DNA of 64,000 bases from Panopea generosa. Lineage: Eukaryota; Mollusca; Bivalvia; Adapedonta; Hiatellidae. The translations under genes and the position numbers were made by a program. Where the stretch lies: the NCBI GenBank assembly GCA_029582155.1, contig CM055906.1, forward strand, positions 19,020,437 through 19,084,436. Reading direction: 5' to 3'. Numbering within the stretch: the first letter of the stretch is position 1; each line of letters begins with the position of its first letter. Positions 37,210 through 50,500 of the stretch are shown piece after piece. The notes beneath the pieces were generated by a model. The model worked only from the letters and a program-made list of their open reading frames with translations, ran no database searches and was not told where the DNA came from.

Positions 37210-38000
37210 TTAACAGTGCGTGTGGTAAAATTGAAGACATCGTAAGTATATATATATACCGAGTAAAACACAAATATCACGAAGTCTAGAAATAGGATCC
37301 GCAACAGTGTTACTTAATTAGACGATAATGTTTCTTTTCTTAATTCAATGTGTAATTTGTATTCATTTTTATACGAGTTATTTTGCAATGCATTTTGTCA
37401 AACATAAATTGTTAGAAATGTAATATATTTCAAATAAATATTTTCTGATTTGTTTTTCCAAATCAATTATATATTCATACATATCTGTATATCCTTAAAT
37501 GAATACACTAGACAATGCACAGTTCCAACCATGTATCTTAATACATCACACGTTAGTATGAAATGTCGCAATGATGATGGCATGACGAAGGTGCCATACA
37601 GTATACAAAACATTCCTAGCGCGGCCACATATGTAACAAGAGTTTACATGACAAATAAATAAACTAGATGACATAACATTTTAATGATCTTTATATCAAC
37701 AATTTGACATGAAAAATAAACATATCACAAACTAAAATGTTCATATTTACTGAAACTAACACAATGGCTATTTTCACTGATGACTAATTAATTTATATGT
37801 AAATTTGGTATAGTTCGCGGGTATTTATCCTTATTTAAAGACAACATATTTTGTTAACGTTATATGATAGGTATAAGTGTGATCAAACAATTTGTATGGG
37901 TTATTTAATCTTCGATATGTTTTACTAGTCACCGCACTCAACAAAATGTTTATCTATTATAATATTTTTTCTTCCCATGTTGAAATGACGAGTAAAGCAT
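37210..38000. repeat. Old segmental duplication, copy 2
   Basis: Counterpart of 34640-35660, shorter and diverged. Confidence 0.7.
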
Positions 38001-38004
38001 AGTT

Positions 38005-38465
38005 TGCCTTCGGTGGAGGCATAGTACCACCATTGCAAAAAGGAAGTGCTTCCGTGGGGTAATGGCGCATAATGGCGGTTATAAATAATCCTCATTTCTT
38101 CTTCTTTAAAAATGAATTTTCCTTATTTTAATGCTCATTTTTTTTTTGAACATTTTGATAGCATTGTCACGTTTGAATTGAGAATTTAGAAAAAAAAAAT
38201 GATGCTTGGAAATGGGGGTATGAATACATGATTTCGGAAGTCTACTTTCACTTTGTCACCAGTGTACACATTGAGCAGAAAAACAATCTCTTATATGACA
38301 CATGACCCCTACTTTTCTCATCATATTTTGATAGTGCAGAGGTTGACAAACAGTAAAATGTAGGTTTCACTTCTTTCATTTGAGTTTCTCTATGAATGAC
38401 ATGCCTTCAAACTTTTACTATTTACTATAGAATAAAGAACAAAAATCAATGGTGGGTTTACACCT
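38005..38465. repeat. ~460-bp interspersed repeat, inverted copy
   Basis: Reverse complement of 14285-14745. Starts GAGGCATAGTACCACCATTG and ends CAATGGTGGGTTTACACCTG. Confidence 0.75.
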
Positions 38466-39960
38466 GGAAAACAGGTTTAGACAAAGGTATAAGACCTTTT
38501 CTTTTATGCATCAACATGAGGTTATAAATACTTAATAAGTCAATAATTGTTTCAGAATTTCAGGCGCTGAATACTTCATTTTTGGTATTCAAGCATTGTG
38601 ACGCCTATTTGCTTAGAGGACCTTCGGAGATTTTCTGTTAGACGTTTCTTATTAACTTGTAATGGAGATTTTTTGGTCGATATGCATGGAGATGATAAAA
38701 ATAAGATAACATTTGCAAGCAAGTTGTCACGTATTTTCTAAAACAGGTTTTGATTGACTGTAGAAGGCGTCGCATAAAAATCAAAATGCTATAAACAATT
38801 ACATAATTATTCGTCTTCCGGATAAACAAAATCATTATATGTAAATTATTCACTATAACGGATTTTACTTCACTTAAAATTAAGTGTGGGAGTTTTAAAA
38901 TTTGAGTTGTTTTCTGCTGAAATACAAAAAAACATGAAAGCAATTGCAGTAATAAATATTATACTAAGTGTAATGGGTTTGAAGCTTGGCAAATACAACA
39001 AAAATGTATCATGAACAGTATATTCATAACAAATGGATTAAACGCCCTTTTTAAACTAAGGATATAGATAAAGGGTTGGCACCTAAGTCAAACGCATCTC
39101 CTACTTACTGTTCCGGAATGTTGTTGCAAAATTTGTTTTAATGATTATTCGTTTCTGATATGGGTACATGTATAGAATTTATAGTTCCCGCCGACCTTCG
39201 GGGTATAAGAGGTACCTATGTCATCGAATATAGATCAGTGTGTCCTATGACAGATTATCTAAATACAGATGAGCGCCATGTCTGGTAACGTATACAGTTA
39301 GAATGAAGCGCAACTGTTTTTAGGTAATTGTGAATTGTGTATGTCCCACTGATCTATATGTCGATTAAATTAATTCCTCCAATGCCAAGACGTTCGAACT
39401 ATGAAAGCTGCACATGTACCCAAAATCGAAACAAAATGTCATCTGGTGTACATGACACCCCTAGTAGTAAGTGTTGAGCTTAAATAGACCTATTTTTCTG
39501 CCACATTTCTGGAGCAAAATGCCACATTTTGTGAGCAAACCGAATACGAAGAAAATCGATAATCGCCTAAGGCGAACGAACGAAAAGAATTCCACTTAGA
39601 ATTTTTTTAAAGTATTTGTTTTTCATAGCAGGAATGTATACGCACATAAAAATGCACAATAACTGGTAGGTTGACCACGTTGGTTTTTTAAAGAGTGTGC
39701 AGTGACACCCTGAGCTTTTTTGAAAAAAAGAAGTCCTCAAATGCTCATAAATACATGCATATGTTGAACTCCTATAAAAGTCACATTTTTAACACCAGTG
39801 ATGTCTTATTGCAGTATATGCTATGCCAAATTTTGTTCTACTCATCTGCAGCAAGAAATCACAGCCACTATGAACCATTTTGAAAATATTTCATAACCAA
39901 AGTACATAGGCCTATTTTTTAAGAGTAAGAATCTTGCTAAACGTAAAATAGTTATTTCAT
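38466..39960. other. Gene-free stretch upstream of ULK3
   Basis: No gene or clear repeat recognised. Confidence 0.5.
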
Positions 39961-39961
39961 T

Positions 39962-40440
39962 ACTCAATTTCGCACTTTACATAAGAAACCCCATTTCGCA
40001 ATTTACACATTGATATCCATTTCGCACTTTACATACGGATCTTCATTTCGCAGTCGATGTTTGAGCCATGGTATTAAACTTTTCACAATGTATCCTTTGT
40101 CTGTAACGTTATTTAAATCAAATCTTTATTGAATTAATTTATTTTTGTTGTTTTAACGAAGCTGAATTATACTTGATAGCTATATCTATTTTAGTATAAT
40201 TATAACGGGTATCGATATTGGTAATATTATAATTATATATGTGTGAGAATTAACGATTAATTTTGACTTTTTTTTAATTTGACACATCAACCATATTATC
40301 ATACATCAATAATAGCATTTATATACGTGTTTAATTGTTTTATTTAAGAATCAAAAGCAAAATAGCAATTTCATATCTCCATTTCGCTATTTACACTCCA
40401 TTGCACTGCATTTCGCAATTTATACTCCATTTCGCAAACC
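39962..40440. repeat. CATTTCGCA short-repeat tract upstream of ULK3
   Basis: Three 26-bp units (CACTTTACAT...CATTTCG) at 39970-40052 and about two more units at 40382-40438, ending ~60 bp before the start codon. Position suggests the promoter or 5' UTR region, but function is unproven. Confidence 0.6.
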
Positions 40441-40499
40441 GCTTTGGAAAAGCTTTTCATTTTGGAGGTTAATTTTTCAGCCGCGATGTAAACATAGGA

Positions 40500-40643
40500 A
40501 TGGCCCGTCCGTCATCTTCAAATGTGTTCTCAGCGTCAAGATTGACAAACTCAACTATAATAGCACCAAAATTGAAAGACTATGTGTTTACAGAAAAACT
40601 TGGAAGCGGAACGTATGCAACTGTATACAAAGCTTACAAAAAG
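40500..40643 (+). CDS. ULK3: ULK3 exon 1: start codon and glycine-rich loop
   Basis: Residues 1-48, phase 0 at the 3' end, donor gtacaa. A Ser/Thr-rich leader (MARPSSSN...) precedes the kinase start [23 protein letters not shown], which aligns with human [21 protein letters not shown]. Confidence 0.93.
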
Positions 40644-43600
40644 GTACAATGATTTGTGAGGTGTTTTCGCGTTAACAAATCCTGTGAACTTACAAAATTG
40701 TTTTTTCGGATGACTGTATTTGTGTGAATTGTATAAAAAGCATTTCATAGCTTATAGCTGGTTTAAATATCTATCAACTGTGTCCGTTAATTAACCTGTG
40801 ACCCTGTCATCGTCATAACACTGTCAATATATTATGAGTCTTTACTGCCCAGATATTTGTCCAAAGTGAAAATAAACATCTTGTATTCTTGCTTATTTAG
40901 ATGTCACAGTGTGTAAGTAACCTGTAAGGAGAGAAAAAAAAACAGAAGCCAGTTGGGACTCTTACCTAGGACTTTCTGCTAATTAGGATTTGTTTATCAA
41001 TATTAAACCTATCGAATAGGTAGATAGTCACATTATACAAATACAATACATTAGATTGATAGGTTTTGGTAGTGGAATTAACTACTGATGGCGAACTGGT
41101 TTTGTTTGTTTTATTATCAACCAGTTTCAACACTTTCTGGTCTTCTTCAGGATATACACAGTTAGATTTATTTCACTAAAGTACATAATTTTGCAGTTTG
41201 TCATCACATGATTGTATGTCTATAAATAGGTTTTTACAATTAAAATTACATTGTAAACATATAGAATATCAAGGTACGTTTATCTTTAACATTAATGTCT
41301 GTTGTAACAAAAATAAAATGCAGTATATTGCCTTGTAATATGATATCCTTGGTTGTCATTTTTATGGTTACATCCATGAAATTTGTTTCTGTTTAGCTAA
41401 TTTTTGTGGTGAATTTGATTGTTTTGTAATGACAGTTCAGACTCGTGATGAAAAAAATCTACTTCACCGAAATGGGTCAATATCATTAGGTTGTCATCTT
41501 CCTATTTTTATTTGGAGATTTGAGCTGAGAACTGGTACTTGTGATTATTCTCTAAGTGATTTTGGTTTTGATTTAGAGTAAAATGGAACGCCATAAAAAT
41601 GTTTAAAAATATCCACTCTTGAGAATCCTTTCTAAATGTTTTGTACTCATGAAGATATTCTGTTTGTGATCTTTTACTTATAATTTTGACAGGGTCCTTG
41701 GCCTGATTAGTCTGCCTATCAATCAAGAGGTCATGAGTTTGAATCTCTGACGGGTCACTGTCTTTATGATGATTGTTATATATGCCATTGTATATCATTG
41801 TTATTTGTTTTCCACCGCTGGTTCAAGTGGGAAATTGTAGAGATTGGTGTACTCGGGTACTGGTTCCAGAATCCCAGAAAAGAGTGGTTATGTTAACTGG
41901 TCATGTATTAGCCCTTGGTGGCATAAAAATGACTCTAAATAAGAAAATAAACAATTACATAAAAAAATTATGATTCCAAATAATGGTTGTTACTAAAAAT
42001 AGACATGAAATTCATGAAAGACCTTTGTTATTTTTACTACATTGTCTTATATATGATTTATGATTATTTACAGACTGGAAACAGAGATGTGGCGGCCATT
42101 AAGTGTGTGTCAAAGAGCAGTCTTAACAAGACATCAACAGAAAATCTTCTCACTGAGATTGAGTTACTGAAGAATCTAAAACATGAAAACGTAGTCCAAC
42201 TTAAAGATTTTCAAGTTAGTATATCCTTTAGTATATATATATATTGTACATGTTTTATAAAACAAATACACACATTTTAAACAGATTATTCTTGAAGTCT
42301 TCTTGAGTAGAAACATAGACTTATATAGAACCGACTCAGCCATTCAGCTTTGGTCCATCACATAGTAGTGATATTTGAGCTGATTGATTTGGTCAGTTGC
42401 TTCAATAAAAGTTGAGTGACTTCACCACAGCCTGGTTAGCGTTAACCCTTTACTCCATAGATACACGTTTTCCCACACCAATCACAGAAGGCCTTTGAAA
42501 ACAGTGCAGGAAGAGTTTGGATTGTTTTCCACTCTGTCAGTTAATATAAACATAATTCACCCAATAATTCAAAAGCCTTCTATATTAGAGATGTCCAAAG
42601 GCGTCTATATTAGAGGTGTCCAAAGGCGTCTATATGACGTAAAGGGATAAGGAACTGGGATAGACCAGTGGAAGCAGTTATAGACATACTGGTAAGTAGA
42701 TAAAGTGCCTATCTCAAGGACATGGGTGTGGTGTCGGATCAAGTCAAAGATCCTTCCATTCTGAGTTTAATGCTCCAACAATATGTGCTGCACTTTCTGG
42801 TATCTATTCTTTGCACTACAAGTAATACAACAGTAACAAAAATTGCTACATGCTCCAAGGACGTATATAGAGAAGGAAAAGCAACGAATTGAGATGTTAT
42901 GAATATTCACGCAATATATCACAAAATTTCCATTCATCTCAGAAATACAAATCAAAATTCTTTCTTTGCACAATGGAATTATCTACAAAACGTAAACATT
43001 CCCAGCAAACTGTGTTCAAAATTGCTGAGGTGTACTGCAACTAAAAAATAAAGAAAAGTACTTGAAATTTTACTTCAGACTGCAATATGCAAGTGTTCTT
43101 TACATCGTAATCAGTTGCTTTCCATTCTCTCTATTAGTCCTTGGTTTTATTTTATAATTTATTCAAAACTTGATTTAATTAACAGTATAGTGTAATCATT
43201 TAGCCAATTAGGTTTTGCATAAACTTTTTAAAGTAAACTTTACTGACATAAGGAAAAAGGATATTTTTTGTGTTAATGTTTTTAATTGAGATTGGTAACA
43301 TAATAAAAAAGGTGTAACGTAAATTGAATGAGGTTGCCAAATATTAGCTTAGCTAAGTAAAACCTTAAAGCTGAAATGTGAACAGAAACAAGTAAAACAA
43401 ACCTAATTGCCTGAAAAATATTTACACTAAGTTTTCAAGTAAGTTTATTCTGCTTAAGTTATTTAAACAAACTCGCCACTAATGATGTTTTGTGATAGTT
43501 ATTCCAAAATGCCACAAAAACAACAACAACAACAAAAACAGAACAGCAACAACATTGACTCAAAGGTGGTAGAGCTGTAACATGTAGATACTGTTGATTT

Positions 43601-44492
43601 TTACTAAGATATTGTTAAAAATGGTGTTTAATATGATTCAACATGGCATGACCTGACACAACACCACACCAATTACAATACAATACATGGTGTTTAATAT
43701 GATTCAACATGGCATGACCTGACACAACACCACACCAATTACAATACAATACATGGTGTTTAATATGATTCAACATGGCATGACCTGACACAACACCACA
43801 CCAATTACAATACAATGTACTAATATACTTTCAGTGGGATGACTCGTATATCTACCTAATCATGGAGTACTGTAGCGGGGGTGACCTGTCACATTTCATA
43901 CGTAGTAAGAGAATGCTACCTGAACACATTGTACGGAAATTCCTGAGACAAATTGGTAAGTTTGGTCAAATTCAATATCTGCTATTTATTTTACTGAATT
44001 AATTTTGCGTTGATAGTGAAACAAGTTTAGAAAGTGAAACTTAAAAAGAAATTGTTTATTGTCTTCCTGGTTCGAGAAAGTATGCAAATGAAAATGTCTG
44101 ATTGCCCTTCCAAAAAATTAGATATTTATTGAGAAAGATGCTTTAAAAATATGAGAATGCAGAAGAGATAAATAAGGTTGTGGCAATGGTGTTTTTATTA
44201 AATTGTATATTCAGAGAATAGTAATCAGCTTTATTAAGATGTATCTATCTGAAAACATCATCCACTAATCTAACTGAATGCCATTTTACAACATATATAA
44301 TCTGTTGAAAATGACGTTTAATCTCAAAAATGTGTTGACTGAATTAGTTTTCAGGTATAGTTAAACAATAATTAATTGACAACATACATAGTAATCGTAC
44401 ATTCAATAACGAGTGAAAAGTATTCCGAAGATAGCTATAACAGCATATATGTATCTGTTTCTTAATTATGTAAAGTAAAGTGCGATTATTGA

Positions 44493-44530
<38 letters not shown>

Positions 44531-47500
44531 CCTACATTGCGGAAGGACGGTGGTTTGGATTCATCCACCATCAAAATTGAAAAATTGAATATGTCATAAT
44601 CAACCTGAAATGTTTTGGTAATGGTGTTTAAACCCCATTAAAATAAAAAAAAATAAAAAAAATCCACTTATGCTGGTATCAATTTACAGAGATTGGTGAT
44701 TATGCATGTTTAGACTTGCTTGTAACACAAGATGGCTACCTGGCATGTTATGTTTTATTTCTTAATCCTTGTATATGTTTGATCAACAGTGGCAGCCATG
44801 CAGTACCTGTGGGAGCACAACGTGGCTCATATGGACCTCAAACCACAAAACATTCTCTGTACATCTGTCTCTGATCCTGTCTTAAAAATAGCAGGTATGG
44901 TATATAGCATTGTTTGTAGTAAAGTAAGAAGTTTATTCTATAATAAATTAATTCCTAGATTTTCTTCTTTGCTCATTCCCTTGTTTTACCCATCCCAACT
45001 AGTTTATTGTCAAAAAATATAAATGTTTTTTTATTTGTTTGTTTGGTTTTTTATTGAAAAAACGGTACCACTACCCAAAATTAGCCAAAAGTGTCGCGTT
45101 TTAAATCTTTTTGGTTTTTAAAGATTTTTTCCACTTCATGCCTTATAACTTATGACACTCCTGTTTTAATATATGAAATATTAAATATTAAAAAATAAAA
45201 TTATATCCATTGCCTCTATTTTGACACAAATTTGGATTTGAAATGGTTTGTTTAAAACCTCAATTGACTTTAATTTACAAAAAAAAGTCTTTGATTTTGT
45301 CAGCTTCCTAAAGCCAAAGGCCAAACTACTAAAAAAGATATAGTACAGTATAATGTTAATAATTGTAAGGGTTTGACTGACATGGGAGAAGATGTATTGA
45401 TAAACATGTACTGTTTTGCAGTTCATCACTAGTTACATACTTGGTATATGTATATTTTATAATTTATTTGAAAAAGAAATGATATTATATGAATGCGATG
45501 GGAGTTTTTAACATTTATTCAATTTGAAAATATAGCATCATCAGATTAATATTGATGAAAAAAGCTATTTTATAAATTTTTTACATAATAAATACATGTA
45601 TAATCTTTTTTCTATAGATTTTGGATTTGCCAAGCACTTATTCCAAGGAGATAAAATGTATGCATTGAGGGGCAGTCCCCTGTACATGGCCCCAGAGATT
45701 ATATGTAGAGGACAGTATGATGCTAGAGTTGATCTCTGGTCTATAGGAGTTATATTATATGGCAAGTATATTATCTATAGATATCTAGTTTATAGGAGTT
45801 AAATTATATGGCAAGTGTATTATCTATAGATATCTAGTTTATAGGAGTTATATTATATGGCAAGTGTATTATTTATAGATATCTAGTTTATAGTAGTTAT
45901 TAGAATGCGAGCAAAGCTCTGACTTCCTTAGCTGTCATGCAGCCCCAACAATTTGCTATACAAACTACGTATTGCAGGAACCACCATATTCATCCGACCG
46001 ATAAAGTAGTTCACAACCTTCAACACGCATTTACCGTAGCAGAGGATGTATTATGCAACAAAAATTTCAAAGTTTTTTATTTATTGCGGATGTTTTTCTT
46101 TACAAAAGTTCAAAAATATGATACGGGAAGCATACAATTTGCATGGAAATGTGGAAGAATACACTTATCTCACTGTGCTCTAAAAAGTGCGGCAATTTTC
46201 ATTGATAAAAAATGTTTTACGCATTTACTACTATGCATGGTGACGTCATCAGGTGAGATATAATCTCAAACACCATCCGACATGTAATCATTAATGGGGT
46301 GAAATTTCAATATAATAACTCATAGTTTGGGTAAATAGTGATTGTTAGTGAAATTTTATTCACTACGGATTGTCCTCTTTTGATTTTGATTGTAAAATAA
46401 CGAATTTAGGTTCGGGGGCTACGTTTGTTGTTTATAGAAAAACGCGCCAATCTGTCATCTTATGCAAGCAGTATATTGATGAACATATTTAACGGTTAAT
46501 TAGGTCATCCAAACGTTATGTTTGTTGTGTTTCGGTGTTGTATTTCTAAATCTAGGTCACGCAACACCGTTTATAATGCTATTTTTTGATTATGTATATT
46601 GTTGATTGAAAGCTATATGAGAACATAACTCAAGTCAATATACGCGTAAATCTATAAGTAGGTCATGTTTGTTTTGGTCTAGACAAAGTGTCGTATATTC
46701 TCTGACAATCAGGAACATTTTGTGCTGAGTGCGTTTTGTTATCCGTAAATCATAACTATTGAACTGGAGATATTAAAATTGACTAGAGTTGTACATCACT
46801 ACTCAATTCTTTCGATTTTGGAAAAACATCAGAATATGAAGGTTTGTTTGTGAAGCTTTCCTATAGATTGTACATGTTGATAACATTTATGTGGAGATGT
46901 GGAAAGGAATCCTGGACCACCACGTTACCAGTTTACAAAATGTCCTGAAATGGATATTTTCACCAGGATCATCAAATATTCTGTCAATTTTCACATGGAA
47001 GACGGTGTATACCATGGTGTTTGCATTTTTTCAAATGCATTATTAAAACCGTTTGATAGCTACTGTTGGAAAAATATTGATTTGGACTCTGTATTGTATG
47101 CAGGAGATTATTTATACAGATACACAAAATAAATATTAAGCACATCACATTCTTTTCTAAATCCCAATGAATTGCCTTTAACATAATATCAGAAATCTAA
47201 CTAAGTTTTCCAACTTTCCGAACCTACATTTTCGAATTAACACAAACAGCGAGCCTTCCCTCAAGCCCTTCAGGCCTTTGATATTATATGGCAAGTATAT
47301 TATCTGCAGATATCTAGTTTATAGGAGTTATACAATATGGCAAGTACTTTATCTATAGATATCTAGTTTATTGGAGTGATATTATATGGCAAGTATATTA
47401 TATATAGATGTCTAGTTTATTGGAGTGATATTATATGGCAAGTATATTATCTATAGATATCTAGTTTATTGGAGTGATATTATATGGCAAGTATATTATC

Positions 47501-50500
47501 TATAGATATCTAGTTTATTGGAGTGATATATGGCAAGTATATTATCTATAGATATCTAGTTTATTGGAGTGATATTATATGGCAAGTATATTATCTATAG
47601 ATATCTAGTTTATTGGAGTGATATTATATGGAAGATGTATTATCTATACTGATAGGTATATTGTCCATGTTCTATAGAATTCAGTGTCTTGTTTTAAACA
47701 TTTAAGCAGATAGTGGCCATATTTGACCAGGAAGCATTGTTATATTAAACACATTCAAGGATATGAGTGTCTTAATGTCACATATTCCATGTTTTGGGGA
47801 ACTGAAATGTCCATTTCCTAGGAATAATTGTAAAAAATCATCTTCTGAGATTACAAGGTGAATATCTCGGCTTGAATAATTTTTTTCGGAACTTTATCAA
47901 ATTGTCATTCTGGGTTCAAATATGTCCCTGTCCCCAAGTGTTGGACTTATAATTTTTTAAATATAGACTTACTAGTACATGTACAAATATGATTTAAAAT
48001 AAAATGTTTTGCAGAAAGCACAAGACTTACAATCGTGATAACCCAGTTGTTTTACATTTCAGAATGTTTATTTGGAAGAGCTCCGTATGCTTCAAAAACT
48101 TTTAAAGAACTTGAGGGAAAGATATGGGATCCAAAACCTATTGAAGTAAGTCTCTGTTTAATTATATAAATATATAAGAATTACGTCATTAGAAGTTTAG
48201 AATGTCAGCTGTATTTTGGCGAGTGTAAGAAAAGTAATAGATGCAAACCTTTGGCAAGCAAAATATTTTGTCATTGCATAAAAGACATCAGTTAGTGGTT
48301 GAATATGACATTGCATGCTGGCGAGTCACCTGCAGCAAAGAAATAGTTTGATGATCAAACCAACTATTGCAGTGGTTTTGGGTTTGCCATGTGTATTTAA
48401 TATTTCTATACTAAAATATGTTTGTACCTAATCATTCAATCACAATATTTTCTTGCCAATACAGCATTAACTCTAGATTTAAAAATAGTCATGGGGGAAA
48501 TGTAGTTAAAGGTGAAAGTTGCTTGATAAATAAAGTTTTAAAGGTATAAATTGATGTTTGTACCTACACAAACATGTAATCCATTAATGAAATAGGCGAC
48601 CTCAGGATGCCAATTACATACAACAATTATAGATATTAGGTTGTGCTCATTTGTATATGAAATACATTAAACCCATATAGTGTTGTTGATTCTTTAATTT
48701 AGAAAGTTAGGCACTATATAATATGTCAGATATAATTTACAGCTGGTCAGATTTGTTTTATTTTGTATATTAAAACCTATGACTTCCTTTATCCTAGATG
48801 AAAATGCCTTACTATTTTAAAGAATCATTGTAAGATATGTACTATACAATGCGTTACTGAAATATGTTGTCATATGTCTGCAGATTTCTCATCCAAATAT
48901 GTTTCTGAACATTACACTGTAACATAACTTTACAGTAATCTCTTACAAAATTGTTCCATACTTTGACACTTTGATTCAGGGAACCATTTTTATTTCAGAC
49001 TGAAAAACTGAATTTTGACTGGTTATTTATCTTTTGAATAAACAATATCATTGAAACCATATGCAGATTTATTGGAACCAGTCTAAAATCATGATTGCCC
49101 AGCTGCTTTTCTCAAATCTAAGTTTACAGTTATATACATGTACTTAAATAGACTGGTGAATGTAGAATCATAGAGCCCGTTCAGTTTTGTTCTAGAATAC
49201 AATATCACTAAGTCTGTACTAGGAGCTGTGGGAGGTTTTGTGTATTTCATCAACTCTCATGAACAGATTCAGTTAAACCGAATCTGATATTTTCTTCATT
49301 TGGTTTGATTCTGTACTTTGAAGCGATTCTTTTATCAGATATTATTGTAATATTTCCGGAGCTTTTCTCAAGTTAAGGCCGTTGATCTCCTTTATCATCG
49401 TACAATTATATATTTAGTTGATTCATTGACATTAATAATGTATTACAGTTGCCGTATGGTGTAAATATATCTGACAACTGCCGAGATCTACTGCTGCGTA
49501 TGCTTAAACGCCGTCCGAATGACAGGATTCTATTTGAGGAGTTCTTTGTTCATCCATTCCTTGATCTCGAACACATGCCATCCAGTAGCAGTCTGCCTAC
49601 AGCTGTGAGTACTCATGTACTAAATGTTATATTCATTTATCATATCATAATATATAATTCTACATAATAAAGTGGGAGTAAAATAAACTTCTGCTTTATC
49701 AGCAGGGAAGGTTTATTTTGCAAGAACACACAAATTGATGACATCATTGTTTTTTGCGTTGTGTTAAACCCACATATAAACACATAATTTTATGGTGCGG
49801 AAGTGTAATAAACAGATGTCATATTTTTTATATTAACCTAGTGTAATACCACTTCTGATTGATCGCTCAGTGTTTATCGCACAACTAGTCTCTTGTATGA
49901 TATATAAGTGACATCAAGTTGTCATGGTAAAATGATGCTATTTTGTTATGTTACATAATATGGTGCCTGACAGAAATAATGTGGCCGATTTAATCTTGTT
50001 CATTAGAAAGATGATTTGTTAAATAGATGCTTAAAATGTACCATTTCCTTGAGTTATGTGATAAAAAGAAACCTAATTCGTATTTATTCATAATTTGATT
50101 TTTTAAACTCATTGGTAGAAATGATAAAGCAGAGCCGGGTGTTTATATTTTTACCAACTTATTTAATAAATTCAATAATAAATAATATTCATGTAGGATC
50201 CTATATGTAAAAATCAATAGATTTCAACTTAAATATTCAGTTTGTTTATTCGTGCTATTAAATTGGACTACATTTCACTTGTTTTCTTATCGGCAACATC
50301 TATGCAACGTTCACTAGTTTTTAGTTCGCTGGGATGAAGTCCAAGGAGAGCTATTGCCATGACCCCAGCGTCGTCGTCGGCATCATCGTCATCTGTAGAC
50401 ACCCAGGTTAAACTTTTGAGTTTAAGTTTTTAAGATATCTATGCAACCACTCAATGAAACATCACACATGTGTTCACCATCATCAATGGAACACACAGAC

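Noticed and set aside
44789-45022. Exon 4 extended into the intron as a short kinase-like protein
   Set aside because: The open frame simply reads through the donor; the kinase continues with DFG in exon 5.
50354-50407. Possible extra ULK3 exon reading [17 protein letters not shown] before a good donor
   Set aside because: No acceptor gives phase 0 with exon 7, and exon 7 joins exon 8 directly in frame as in human ULK3.
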